Assembly (NCBI GenBank): GCA_947497065.1
Contig: CANMEQ010000002.1
Coordinates: forward strand, 1-64,000
DNA: 64,000 nucleotides
Direction of reading: 5' to 3'
Source of the DNA: an uncultured Paracoccaceae bacterium
GTDB taxonomy: Bacteria; Pseudomonadota; Alphaproteobacteria; Rhodobacterales; Rhodobacteraceae
Shown here: one piece after another, positions 1 through 8,770 of the stretch
Layout of the letters: every line of letters starts with the position of its first letter
Position numbering within the stretch: the first letter of the stretch is position 1
Made by a program: the position numbers and the translations under genes
Notes under the pieces: generated by a model
Database searches by the model: none
Seen by the model: only the letters and a program-made list of their open reading frames with translations
Told to the model about the DNA's origin: nothing

Positions 1-55
1 GCTCGTCAGGCTCATAACCTGAAGGTCGTAGGTTCAAATCCTACTCCCGCAACCA
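1..55 (+). tRNA. Initiator tRNA-fMet (CAT), 3' part
   Basis: The 3' portion of a tRNA cut by the window edge. The anticodon stem pairs TCAGG (6-10) with CCTGA (18-22) around the loop CTCATAA, which gives anticodon CAT at 13-15. The T arm pairs GTAGG (28-32) with CCTAC (40-44). The acceptor 3' strand (45-51), discriminator A52 and encoded CCA (53-55) follow. The anticodon arm and its flanks look like the alphaproteobacterial initiator rather than the elongator tRNA-Met. The D arm and 5' acceptor strand lie outside the window. Confidence 0.9.
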
Positions 56-288
56 ACAAAAAATCCCTCAACTGAATAATAAAAGCAACACATCGATATC
101 TGTAATCTCTATCGAGACGTCGCTGTTTTTGCGGGTGTATGCGCGTCGAATTATGGCCATGTGCCGAGCAACTTGTGCCTCAACGCCTCCATACCTCTAT
201 CTGACTGACGGACTACCATTTGTGTTTGCACAACGTCACTGAGTTGGTCCCCTGCCGATGACATACATCTTCAGTCGTCACTCCAACT

Positions 289-1131
289 TCAAAGCGATAG
301 GTAACCTACGCCGCAGAAGGCGATTAGACATCCTATCCATTGCATCGTGTTTATCCGCTCTTTCAAAAAGAATGCCGTAAGCCAGATCGCCGGGAGGCCA
401 TACATTGCTGTCGTGACAGCCGCGTACTCAGGGTTGGGGTGGTTGCCCGCTGAAACAATCGAAAAAATGGCGATCCCATCAAGAACACCCATTGCTGCAA
501 AGGTGCGCAATGAGCTTAGAGGGGGCCAAAGGGGAAGATGCAACGCAGTGAAACCTGTCAACAGAACCCCGATTGCGATCACACGCATCGAGATTGCGGA
601 AACAAGACCGTTGGTAAGTTCTGTCGCGACTTGTCCGAAGTGAAATGTGCTCGCAAATGACGCAGCACAAATTAGAGAGCTGACCACTGTCCAAAAGTAA
701 CCACTACCGCCATTTTCTTCACGATCAGCAAGGACGCCGATTAGGCTTATGCCAAACAAGATGACGCCCACGGCAATCCATTGGCCAACTGATACTGTCG
801 CACCACCAATCGCCGCTATTCCGACGGAAAAGACGCAGAAGCAAGCGACCAAGGGTGCTGCCAACCAGACAGGTCCGCGTTGGAAGGCGACGTATAGACC
901 GCAATTCGCAGCTGCAAAGGATATGCCCGCGAACAGGATTGGCGCGAAGCTTTCAGGGGGGAGGGCTGTAAAGTTGCCTGAAACGATCAACAGCATTGAT
1001 TGAAAGCCGAAGCCGAAGACCATCACCGCGATCATGGCCGAGCTAATTGGTATCGCTTTACTGCTGTATCGAATGAGAAAATCGTGAAGACCCCAGCAGG
1101 CCGCTGCAATACATCCCAAAATCAAAGACAT
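289..1131 (-). CDS. DMT-superfamily (EamA) transporter
   Basis: A 280-residue, very hydrophobic protein with about ten predicted membrane segments arranged as two similar halves, the usual size and layout of drug/metabolite transporter (EamA) proteins. The N-terminus begins inside the first membrane segment (MSLILGCIAAACWGLHDFL), typical for the family. The substrate cannot be read from sequence. It is divergent from tdm, with about 160 bp between the genes, so it could share a regulatory region with TMAO demethylation and move a methylamine-related compound, but that is inference from position only. Confidence 0.8.
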   Translation of the reverse strand: MSLILGCIAAACWGLHDFLIRYSSKAIPISSAMIAVMVFGFGFQSMLLIVSGNFTALPPESFAPILFAGISFAAANCGLYVAFQRGPVWLAAPLVACFCVFSVGIAAIGGATVSVGQWIAVGVILFGISLIGVLADREENGGSGYFWTVVSSLICAASFASTFHFGQVATELTNGLVSAISMRVIAIGVLLTGFTALHLPLWPPLSSLRTFAAMGVLDGIAIFSIVSAGNHPNPEYAAVTTAMYGLPAIWLTAFFLKERINTMQWIGCLIAFCGVGYLSL

Positions 1132-1254
1132 CCGGACAGAACCTTATGGCAGCCTCCGGTTCTGGACCGGATTGTTATAAATGTGAGGTGAGTTTTCACA
1201 CGGATCATGCCGATTATATTTGCGCGTTGACGCACCTAGATATATTCATAGTAT

Positions 1255-1267
1255 TCAATAATTATTC
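1255..1267. promoter_or_regulatory. AT-rich palindromic motif upstream of tdm
   Basis: TCAATAATTATTC, with palindromic core AATAATTATT, ends 26 bp before the preferred tdm start. The identical 13-mer occurs upstream of tmm (7516-7528). Related forms lie upstream of mgdA (26103-26114) and mgsA (14589-14597). It may be an operator shared by the methylamine genes or part of their promoters. Its place just before the alternative ATG at 1273 favours translation from 1294. Confidence 0.45.
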
Positions 1268-1293
1268 CATACATGCAACAGGCTGGGTGGGTT

Positions 1294-3663
1294 ATGCGAG
1301 ATCAATATTTGAAAGTTCAGTCTGGTCCGCCACAACCGAGCGCCATTGTTGAGCCGCACATCTTTTCTTTGCCACCGGGTACAGAACGCTATGTTGTACA
1401 AGGTCGTGGAGCGGCTCTTGTTCCCGTTTTTACTGGTGATCAGGTGACGATCATTAATGATGAGGGGGGGCAGGCCTGTGAGATCGTCGTGTGCGACGCC
1501 AATGGTGGAGTAGCACCAGATATTTTTGGCACCGCAGGGCAGGGCCCCGCTACAGGTTTACAGGCCTTGCTCGCTCACGATGACCTTTCTTTGCGCGGGC
1601 TTCGGATGGGGCTTGATGCCCGAAACATCGATGTCACCCAGCCCGGCGCAGTTCATCTATTTGAGGCAACAACCCCCGCCAAGACAGAAGAAACATTCAC
1701 AGCCGTTCGGGATGGATGTGCAATCATCGCAGCGCCTGGTCGTGCGATGGATATTGAACGTCAGAACACAACGACACCCCTGACAGTTAAGGTGAAACGG
1801 GCCGTCATTAAGCCCCACACCCGTTTTGAGTTGCCCACGCCCCTTGCGACACCATTGCAGGACATTCGTGTCCATACGCAAACGGCTGAAGCCTATTTTG
1901 TGAAGGCCGGTGACTATATTCAGATTTTGGATGTAGATGGCAGGCAGTGCACAGACTTCGAATGCTTCAGCGCGCGCAAGCTCGACAAAGGGATCGAGCA
2001 CGCGCTCGATGTGACAACCACGCGCACCTTAATGGGGCACGCCTATCCGATGCCCGGACTTCACGCGAAATACTACGATCAGGACATGGTCCCGCTGGTG
2101 GAAGTCATACAAGACACATGCGGACGCCATGACGCTTTCGCGATGGCCTGCGCCGCTAAATATTATGATGATATCGGTTACCCAGGTCATCCCAATTGCT
2201 CTGACAATTTCAACAGTGCGCTGGCGGAATTTGGGGTGAGCGGACGGCCCGGCTGGATGGCGATCAACTTCTTCTTCAACACCGGCATTGATGATCATGG
2301 GGTCATGTATACGGATGAGCCATGGTCACGGCCTGGAGATTATGTGCTGTTGCGGGCGCTGACCGATATTGTCTGTGTGAGTAGTGCCTGCCCCGATGAC
2401 ACGACCGCGGCGAATGGATGGAACCCGACGGATATCCACGTTCGCACCTATTCCGGTAAAGAAACATTCCAGCGCGCAGTTGCGACACGCACGACCCCAA
2501 ATTCGGAGCCCAAAATGACAAAACAGACCGGTTTCCATTCGAGTTTTGCAAAGCACACCCGCAATTTTGTAGAATACAACGGCTATTGGCTGCCCAATTG
2601 TTTTGCCGATGCAGGCCCAATTACGGAGTATCATGCGTGCCGCCAAGAGGCTGTGATCATGGATCTCTCGCCCTTGCGCAAATTCGAGATCACGGGACCG
2701 GATGCAGAAGCACTGTGTCAGTATGTTTTCACACGCAATATGAAAACGCTCCCTATTGGTGGGGTCGTCTATACCGCCATGTGCTATGAACACGGCGGTA
2801 TGATTGATGATGGGACGGTGTTCCGTCTTGGCCGCGATAATTTCCGTTGGATCGGGGGAAGTGACTATGGTGGCGAATGGATCCGCGAGCAGGCCGAAAA
2901 ACTGGGGCTAAAGGTTCTGGTGCGATCCTCTACCGACCAGTTGCACAATGTGGCGGTGCAGGGTCCAAAGTCACGCGATCTGCTGCGTGAATTGGTTTGG
3001 ACCGCGCCCCATAACCCCGAGTTTGATCAGCTTGCTTGGTTTCGATTTACGCCCGCGCGTTTGCGCAATGAAGCCGGAACGCCGTTTGTGATTTCGCGCA
3101 CAGGCTACACTGGGGAACTCGGTTACGAGGTCATGTGTCATCCGAAACACTGCGAAGAGGTGTTCGACGCCATTTGGGATGTGGGGCAGGGATATGGTTT
3201 GCGCCCTATGGGCCTAGAAGCATTAGATATGGTGAGGATCGAAGCGGGGCTGATTTTTGCCGACTATGATTTTTCCGATCAAACGGATCCGTTTGAAGCC
3301 GGTATTGGTTTCACGGTTCCTTTGAAATCAAAACCCGACGATTTCATCGGGAGAGACGCTTTGATCCGGCGTAAAGATCACCCAATGAAGAAACTGGTGG
3401 GTCTTGATATCGGGAGCGAAGTTGAAGTGGGGCACGGTGATTGCATCCATATCGGCCGTGCACAGATTGGCGAAGTTACATCCTCGATACGTTCGCCGAT
3501 CTTGGGCAAGAACATTGCCATGGCACGCATTGATGTGACCCACGCCGAAGCCGGAACCCACGTCGAGATTGGAAAACTTGATGGACACCAAAAACGCCTG
3601 CCCGCTGTGATCCGCGCCGATTTGGCAGGGTACGACCCGAAAAAAGAACGCCCCCGTTCGTAG
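1294..3663 (+). CDS. tdm: Trimethylamine N-oxide demethylase Tdm
   Basis: A 789-residue fusion. The N-terminal half (about residues 10-390) is a DUF1989-type domain with a Cys-containing region (CGRHDAF, then CSSACPDD) that could bind metal. The C-terminal half (about 410-780) is a GcvT-like tetrahydrofolate-binding aminomethyltransferase fold, with RTGYTGELGYEV and the family's LDMVRIEAGL motif. This architecture is that of Tdm, the cytoplasmic enzyme splitting TMAO into dimethylamine and formaldehyde, the latter presumably offered to tetrahydrofolate. The start at 1294 is preferred because GGGTGGG lies just upstream; an ATG at 1273 is in frame. The tmm, dmm, gmaS and mgd genes nearby support the call. 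A stand-alone glycine-cleavage T protein is excluded by the N-terminal domain. Confidence 0.9.
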   Translation: MRDQYLKVQSGPPQPSAIVEPHIFSLPPGTERYVVQGRGAALVPVFTGDQVTIINDEGGQACEIVVCDANGGVAPDIFGTAGQGPATGLQALLAHDDLSLRGLRMGLDARNIDVTQPGAVHLFEATTPAKTEETFTAVRDGCAIIAAPGRAMDIERQNTTTPLTVKVKRAVIKPHTRFELPTPLATPLQDIRVHTQTAEAYFVKAGDYIQILDVDGRQCTDFECFSARKLDKGIEHALDVTTTRTLMGHAYPMPGLHAKYYDQDMVPLVEVIQDTCGRHDAFAMACAAKYYDDIGYPGHPNCSDNFNSALAEFGVSGRPGWMAINFFFNTGIDDHGVMYTDEPWSRPGDYVLLRALTDIVCVSSACPDDTTAANGWNPTDIHVRTYSGKETFQRAVATRTTPNSEPKMTKQTGFHSSFAKHTRNFVEYNGYWLPNCFADAGPITEYHACRQEAVIMDLSPLRKFEITGPDAEALCQYVFTRNMKTLPIGGVVYTAMCYEHGGMIDDGTVFRLGRDNFRWIGGSDYGGEWIREQAEKLGLKVLVRSSTDQLHNVAVQGPKSRDLLRELVWTAPHNPEFDQLAWFRFTPARLRNEAGTPFVISRTGYTGELGYEVMCHPKHCEEVFDAIWDVGQGYGLRPMGLEALDMVRIEAGLIFADYDFSDQTDPFEAGIGFTVPLKSKPDDFIGRDALIRRKDHPMKKLVGLDIGSEVEVGHGDCIHIGRAQIGEVTSSIRSPILGKNIAMARIDVTHAEAGTHVEIGKLDGHQKRLPAVIRADLAGYDPKKERPRS

Positions 3664-3837
3664 AAAGGGAGAATGGCAGGTGTGTGGGACGAAGCCGCCG
3701 TTCAGTTTTGAAGGGGGAACGTCAACAATGGAGAAAATCGGGCTCGTTGTCTTCGAAGTTGTGGTGGAATGCACTGACAGCCAAGAACTTAAGCCAGCTT
3801 GCTGCATCGCAAATCAATTTGTTACCAGCGAGCCAGA

Positions 3838-4947
3838 TTAGTCTGAGACGCTCAGTGGAATGACCAAGGTGAAGCACGTGAAGCTTTCATCAGATCTGAC
3901 GTGCAAGCTGCCGCCGTAAGCCTTCGCAATTTCAGACGCAATATGCAGTCCAAGCCCTAAACCTTGCTGATCCTCTTGGCTGGTGCTTCGGACGAAGGGA
4001 TCAAAGAGCCTCGCTATAGCTGCCTCAGGGATGGGCGCCCCATAGTTTTTAACACTTAGCTCAAAACTATTGGCGCTTGGCTTGACGGCCCTGACCTGAA
4101 TTGGCTTTGATGGATCGCCGTACGTCACTGCATTTCCAAGAAGGTTTGACAGAAGTTGACCAACCTTCGAAACATCACACCTGACTGTATCTAGATCGCC
4201 AATCTCTAGCTGTATTTCCCGATCCGTTTGCGCCGAACGCAGCTCATCAACCACCTGTCTAATTTCGGCACTCAACGCCGTTCCGGCAGTCATTGTCAGA
4301 TGAATGCCACTACCCAAACGGTTTCGTGCAAAATCAAGCACGTTCTGAATGAGAAGTGACATGCGCTGTACGCTGCCGTTGGTCAGCTCTACGATGTCTT
4401 GACTGCGTTGACTGAGTGGTTCTCGCGATAGGATGCTCATCGCCGAACTGATCGACGCCAACGGGTTCCGCAGATCATGTCCCAGAATGGCGATGAACTG
4501 CTCACGCAGCTGGGCTTCGTGCAAAGACGTCGTCAATCGGTCTTCCGCTTTCGCACGCGCGTCATTTAGGTCACGTTCATACGCGCGTCGTGCATCTGCT
4601 AGTAGAAACACAAAACTGGTCACTTTGTGTTCACCTGAACCTGTTTCTTCTGCACTCAGCAAGACCGGCAGCTTATTCGCTTCAGCGTCTTTTAAATCAA
4701 GGCTGACCCCATCGACGTGCCCATTGAGAGACAAAAGCGGAACGATTGAGGTTTCAAAAACAATGCGGCTGGCCTTGGTCAGCATCTCCACGAACGGCGC
4801 ACCTGTCATTTGAAAGGCGTCCAGTCCCAACCAATTGGCCAGTCTCTCGTTTGCCGCAATTATCGTTCCTGTTTGATCAGTTGTTAGTCGACCGTATCGC
4901 GCAGGGGCCGTCTCAGGGCCAAAGCTCTCATTTCTAGTATCTGTCAT
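3838..4947 (-). CDS. Soluble PAS-domain sensor histidine kinase
   Basis: A 369-residue kinase without membrane segments. A PAS-like domain covers roughly residues 15-120, followed by a coiled linker, then HisKA with phospho-acceptor His157 (GHDLRNPLASI), and a HATPase domain with the N box around Asn272 (LGNAVTYG) and a glycine-rich lid (GLGLGLHIA, from about 329). Its start overlaps the stop of the upstream RsbQ-like hydrolase gene by 4 bp (ATGA), so the two are almost surely cotranslated. By analogy with RsbQ/RsbP, the PAS domain probably senses a small hydrophobic product of the hydrolase. No response regulator gene is adjacent. Confidence 0.85.
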   Translation of the reverse strand: MTDTRNESFGPETAPARYGRLTTDQTGTIIAANERLANWLGLDAFQMTGAPFVEMLTKASRIVFETSIVPLLSLNGHVDGVSLDLKDAEANKLPVLLSAEETGSGEHKVTSFVFLLADARRAYERDLNDARAKAEDRLTTSLHEAQLREQFIAILGHDLRNPLASISSAMSILSREPLSQRSQDIVELTNGSVQRMSLLIQNVLDFARNRLGSGIHLTMTAGTALSAEIRQVVDELRSAQTDREIQLEIGDLDTVRCDVSKVGQLLSNLLGNAVTYGDPSKPIQVRAVKPSANSFELSVKNYGAPIPEAAIARLFDPFVRSTSQEDQQGLGLGLHIASEIAKAYGGSLHVRSDESFTCFTLVIPLSVSD

Positions 4948-5735
4948 GACAAGAAGTTGCGGATAGCCGAGATCACCTCTTCAGGTGCCGTCAGGTTTGG
5001 GCAGTGGCCTGTCGCATCCAACAACACAAACTCGCTTCCGGGAATTTTGTCATGCACGTACCTGCCTACATGTTCGGATGCGATAATGTCTTCGCGACAT
5101 TGAAGGATGAGCGTCTTTGCCGAAATCTTGCACAGATCCTCCCGATTATCGGACGTAAACGTCGCACGCGCAAAGCCATTTGCAATCACGGGATCAAGGT
5201 TGCAGATGCTGTCTGCAAGTTCTTGTCCGTGTTCTGGTGCATCAGGATTGCCAACAATCTTCGGTGCAAATGAAGCTGACCAAGCAAGCGGGTTTTCCTC
5301 AAAAGATGTGAGAAGGTCCTTGATGTCGTCAACTGTGAAGCCGCCCTTGTAAGATGTGTCGTCAATGTAGCGCGGGGAGGGTCCGACCATCACCAAAGTC
5401 GAAAACATATCCGGTCGGTCAACATGTGCTAGAGCGCCGATCATCGCACCAACAGAATGCCCAACGAAGACGCCGTCTTGGATGTTCAGTTCTTCGCCAA
5501 TGTCGACAACGTCTGAGGCATATCCATTGAGCGTTTCGTATTTGGCAGGATCGTAGCCCCCCGCATCGGAACCACCAGCACCTATATGGTCAAAGGTGAT
5601 AACGTTAAAGCTGTCCTCGAAGTGTGGTGCTACGTGCCGCCACATGGATTGGTCACATCCAAATCCGTGCGCAAAAACCATCGCCCGCGCATCAGAGCCA
5701 GACGTCTTTACGTTGTGGCGCGCAACTGCACTCAT
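4944..5735 (-). CDS. RsbQ-like alpha/beta hydrolase
   Basis: A 263-residue alpha/beta hydrolase that closely resembles Bacillus RsbQ by recall: FAHGFGCDQSMW near the start, nucleophile elbow VGHSVGAMIG (Ser94), MVGPSPRYIDD, then LQCREDIIAS with Asp216 and GHCPNL with His244 as the remaining triad residues. RsbQ-type enzymes are signalling hydrolases related to plant KAI2/D14 receptors and act with a PAS-containing partner. Here the partner is the PAS histidine kinase encoded immediately downstream with a 4-bp overlap. The protein is cytoplasmic, with no signal peptide. The natural ligand is unknown for this group. A purely catabolic esterase is possible but less likely in this context. Confidence 0.85.
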   Translation of the reverse strand: MSAVARHNVKTSGSDARAMVFAHGFGCDQSMWRHVAPHFEDSFNVITFDHIGAGGSDAGGYDPAKYETLNGYASDVVDIGEELNIQDGVFVGHSVGAMIGALAHVDRPDMFSTLVMVGPSPRYIDDTSYKGGFTVDDIKDLLTSFEENPLAWSASFAPKIVGNPDAPEHGQELADSICNLDPVIANGFARATFTSDNREDLCKISAKTLILQCREDIIASEHVGRYVHDKIPGSEFVLLDATGHCPNLTAPEEVISAIRNFLS

Positions 5736-6129
5736 ACGATTGTCCTAGCACAAAAAATATTTGGCAGCCATTAGTACAGGTTTATCGTGTTTTGCCAAGC
5801 CGTGCTGTCGCGTAGATCGGTACTTCCAAGAAGCCTTCCGTTGGGAAATTGACGCACCGGCCACTCTATTTAAGCCGACTTTCGCTGCACGCACTCAAAT
5901 CCTTAACAAACACCACCGCGCGGTGCGTTAACTGTGCAATACCCATCCTCAGAGCAATACCAAACCCATACCGAACCCTTACCAGTTCCATATCGCGATT
6001 TTCCTGCAAGATAAGGCGTTAACCTGTAAGTCCTGCATGTGTGGACGGTCGAGCGATCTGCGCCTTAACCTTTTCGGCCCAAACCGCCCCCATGCAACCC
6101 AGCTCGAAGCAACCCTCGAGCCTGCAACC
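5736..6129. other. Intergenic region with two sets of short direct repeats
   Basis: No convincing gene is present. Three imperfect 11-bp units lie in tandem at 5957-5989 (ATACCAAACCC, ATACCGAACCC, TTACCAGTTCC). The element GCAACC recurs at 6094, 6109 and 6124, exactly 15 bp apart, just past the tmm stop codon. The first set is 220 bp or more upstream of the hydrolase-kinase operon and could be a regulator binding array; the second lies in the tmm 3' untranslated region. Confidence 0.5.
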
Positions 6130-7464
6130 TTAGTTTTCCAGATAGACCTCTAGGCTGTCGTCTAGCGCGTCTTTCCAAGGGGTGTGGTGTTTGGGGGCCA
6201 TTGTGCCCGTGATGACGGACTTATAGCCATTGTCCCTAAAGGTCATGATGCCTTTCTTTTTATGGCCTTTCCATTCCTTGAAGGCCTTGCAGGCCCCTTC
6301 GACGTCAAAAGAGGGATAATCAGTTTCATCGATCAGTTCTTTGACGTAGCCGCCTTGGTACCAGATTGCGTCATAGTCATCTTCGCCTGCGTCTTCCCGT
6401 GCAATGCGGTCCTCGACGTCCGCTTTCATTGCTGCGTCGTCTGGAAGAGAAATGCGGCCCATAATCACATCACGCACGTACCACGCCTGCGCGTCAAACA
6501 TGTTGAAGGTGAACCACTGGTCCTGCATGCCAACGTAGAACAGGTCAGGTTCATGAACATACGCGACGCCCTTGTATAGGTCGGCCCCTGCCAAACGGTT
6601 GGCCGTTTTTAGGCGCAGATCATCGGGCAGGAATGGGAAGTGATGTTTGTAACCTGTGCACAAGATCACTGCATCGACGTCTTTGGTCGTCCCATCTTTG
6701 AAATGGGCGGTGTTACCATCCACATGGGTCAAAAGGGGGACTTCGGCCCAGTTGTCTGGCCAATCATACCCCATCGCTGCGGTTCGGTGACTAACGGTGA
6801 TTGATTTTGCACCGTATTTCCAACATTGCGACCCGATGTCTTCAGCGGAGTAGGAGGTTCCTACGATCAGGATGTCCTTGTCTTTGAACTCCATTGCATC
6901 ACGGAAATCATGTGCATGAAGGACCCGCCCTTTAAATGTTTCGAAACCGTCGAAATGCGGGACATTGGGCGTGCTAAAATGGCCGGTGCAGACAATCACA
7001 TGGTCGAATTCTTCGGTGTATGTGTTGTCTTCAGGTAAGTTGCAGGCAGTCACTAGGAACTTGTCACCGTCCTTTTTCACCCAGCGGACTGCCGTTTCAA
7101 AACGGATCCAATCGCGGACACCAGCCTTTTCAACGCGACCTTGGATGTAATCAAATAGAACGGCGCGGGGAGGGTATGACGCGATTTGTTTTCCGAAATG
7201 GTCTTCGAACGAGTAGTCGGCAAATTCCAGACCTTCTTTGGGCCCGTTAGACCAAAGATAGCGATACATGGATCCATGAACAGGTTCACCGTATTGATCC
7301 AGACCCGTGCGCCACGTGTAGTTCCACAGGCCGCCCCAATTTGATTGCTTTTCAAAACAAACGATCTCAGGAATCTCGGCCCCTTTCTCCTGTGCGGATT
7401 GAAACGCGCGGAGTTGGGCAAGGCCCGAAGGGCCAGCGCCGAGAATAGCAATACGTTTGGTCAT
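6130..7464 (-). CDS. tmm: Trimethylamine monooxygenase Tmm (flavin monooxygenase)
   Basis: A 444-residue class B flavin monooxygenase that oxidises trimethylamine to TMAO using NADPH and O2 in the cytoplasm. The FAD site is GAGPSG (8-13), the FMO fingerprint is [11 protein letters not shown], and the NADPH site is [10 protein letters not shown]. The stretches [21 protein letters not shown] and [10 protein letters not shown] are characteristic of bacterial Tmm as I recall it, and the length matches. It is transcribed alone, away from tdm. A copy of the motif found upstream of tdm lies 52 bp before its start. Together with tdm and the downstream pathway genes the call is secure. Confidence 0.95.
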   Translation of the reverse strand: MTKRIAILGAGPSGLAQLRAFQSAQEKGAEIPEIVCFEKQSNWGGLWNYTWRTGLDQYGEPVHGSMYRYLWSNGPKEGLEFADYSFEDHFGKQIASYPPRAVLFDYIQGRVEKAGVRDWIRFETAVRWVKKDGDKFLVTACNLPEDNTYTEEFDHVIVCTGHFSTPNVPHFDGFETFKGRVLHAHDFRDAMEFKDKDILIVGTSYSAEDIGSQCWKYGAKSITVSHRTAAMGYDWPDNWAEVPLLTHVDGNTAHFKDGTTKDVDAVILCTGYKHHFPFLPDDLRLKTANRLAGADLYKGVAYVHEPDLFYVGMQDQWFTFNMFDAQAWYVRDVIMGRISLPDDAAMKADVEDRIAREDAGEDDYDAIWYQGGYVKELIDETDYPSFDVEGACKAFKEWKGHKKKGIMTFRDNGYKSVITGTMAPKHHTPWKDALDDSLEVYLEN

Positions 7465-7515
7465 CTGAGAATCCTTCTATCTTTTAAGGGATACCAGCGA
7501 AGCGATTACCTTAAG

Positions 7516-7528
7516 TCAATAATTATTC
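7516..7528. promoter_or_regulatory. AT-rich palindromic motif upstream of tmm
   Basis: The 13-mer TCAATAATTATTC is identical to the one upstream of tdm (1255-1267). Here it sits 52 bp upstream of the tmm start. It could be an operator, or part of the core promoter. Confidence 0.45.
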
Positions 7529-7625
7529 TTATGAGTGAACAAAAGTTGAGCAGTTTATCAACCTAAACCGCCTTGAACATGCCCTTTGCACCGGTAATTA
7601 TGACGGCAGCGGTAAAGGAAACTGG

Positions 7626-8024
7626 ATGGAAAAACCAAAGTGGTCTTATTGGTCCCTCGCTGTCATGGGACTATTGTGGGGGGTGATGGGATGCTTGAAC
7701 TTTGTGATGCAAATGAACGATGATTTCATTTCGCAGCTACCGCCACGCTATTATGACATCATCGCGGTGCGACCGTTTTGGGCAACCGCTGCTTTTGCTT
7801 TCGCCGTTTTTGGTGGGACTGTTGGATGTATTCTTTTGCTTTTGCGCAAAAAGGTGGCTGTACAGCTTTTGGGGCTTTCGCTGGTCGGTTGCGTTGTGAC
7901 CTTTGGCTATATGGTCTTAAGTCTAGGACCATCTTTGATTTTGAGCACAGGTGTCTCAGTTCTTGTTGCGGCGGTTTTGCTATGGCTCGCGGTTATGGCG
8001 CGGTCGCGAAACTGGTTGCGCTAG
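7626..8024 (+). CDS. Small four-helix membrane protein, unknown
   Basis: A 132-residue protein with four predicted membrane segments: about residues 6-28, 43-66, 74-96 and 102-124. AAAGGAAA lies about 5 bp before the ATG at 7626 and works as a ribosome binding site. Hydrophobic, compact proteins of this shape are often annotated as sugar-transporter-like or DUF membrane proteins, but I do not recognise the family. It runs towards eutC and the two stop codons overlap by 4 bp, leaving no room for a terminator. The gene is divergent from tmm, so it may share that promoter region. Confidence 0.65.
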   Translation: MEKPKWSYWSLAVMGLLWGVMGCLNFVMQMNDDFISQLPPRYYDIIAVRPFWATAAFAFAVFGGTVGCILLLLRKKVAVQLLGLSLVGCVVTFGYMVLSLGPSLILSTGVSVLVAAVLLWLAVMARSRNWLR

Positions 8025-8770
8025 TTCTCTGGTAAGGCGTCGATGGCCAATCGTTGGTTGAGTGCGACACCGCTCAGGCCTGTTGCTCGCATCTGTTTTA
8101 TCAGTTCGCAGGTTTGCGCGACAGCCTCGGTAACCGGCAACCCTTCCTCCCTTACGTTTGAGAGGCAGTGACGGGCGCTGTCGGCGGTGTGATCTGTTGG
8201 GTTTTGGGTTATGTAGACGCCCAACCCGTCGGCGGCCGACAGGCCGGGGCGTTCACCAAGCACCATAACAACCGTCTGTGCCCCCATTGCGCAAGCGATA
8301 CCATCGCCCAATGCGACGCGGGCTTGCCGCGCGAGGATGACGGGGCTGCACCTTAGGTTTAATTGTGTAAGGCGGGTGTTTAGTTCAGTCATGAAGGCCG
8401 CTCCGTTTAAAGCGACGGCAACCGCGGACAAACCATCACCCAGCACCAGAGCAACATCAACCTCCCCAAATCCGGTCAAGGTTGAAGCCTGATCCTCGGG
8501 CAGTTGCCGCCCTAGGTCTGGGCGCGTTACAAATACATCCCGATGCTGTGCAGCGCTGATGACGATGGCATGCTCTATGCCTGCCTGCGCGAGGTCACGA
8601 GTCAGTCGCGGCACATCGAGTTCGGAGTGTACCGCCTCACGGGCGCGTGCATGATCTAGCGCAAAGGCAAGGGAAGTTGCTGTACCGACTGCGCCGCGTG
8701 GTGCGTTGCGGCTGAGCCTTGCCTGAGTAATCGCACGTATCGTTGCTGGAGGGGTGATGGGGTTTGTCAT
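8021..8770 (-). CDS. eutC: Ethanolamine ammonia-lyase small subunit EutC
   Basis: A 249-residue light subunit of adenosylcobalamin-dependent ethanolamine ammonia-lyase, which converts ethanolamine to acetaldehyde and ammonia. Recognisable stretches include RLSRNAPRGAVGTATSL-type N-terminal residues, the ALVLGDGLSAVAV segment and GERPGLSAADGLGVYIT near the middle, which belong to EutC. Its start overlaps the eutB stop by 4 bp (ATGA), giving translational coupling. No microcompartment shell, eutA reactivase or acetaldehyde dehydrogenase gene is present nearby, so the enzyme works in the cytosol, probably for nitrogen acquisition. Confidence 0.93.
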   Translation of the reverse strand: MTNPITPPATIRAITQARLSRNAPRGAVGTATSLAFALDHARAREAVHSELDVPRLTRDLAQAGIEHAIVISAAQHRDVFVTRPDLGRQLPEDQASTLTGFGEVDVALVLGDGLSAVAVALNGAAFMTELNTRLTQLNLRCSPVILARQARVALGDGIACAMGAQTVVMVLGERPGLSAADGLGVYITQNPTDHTADSARHCLSNVREEGLPVTEAVAQTCELIKQMRATGLSGVALNQRLAIDALPEN

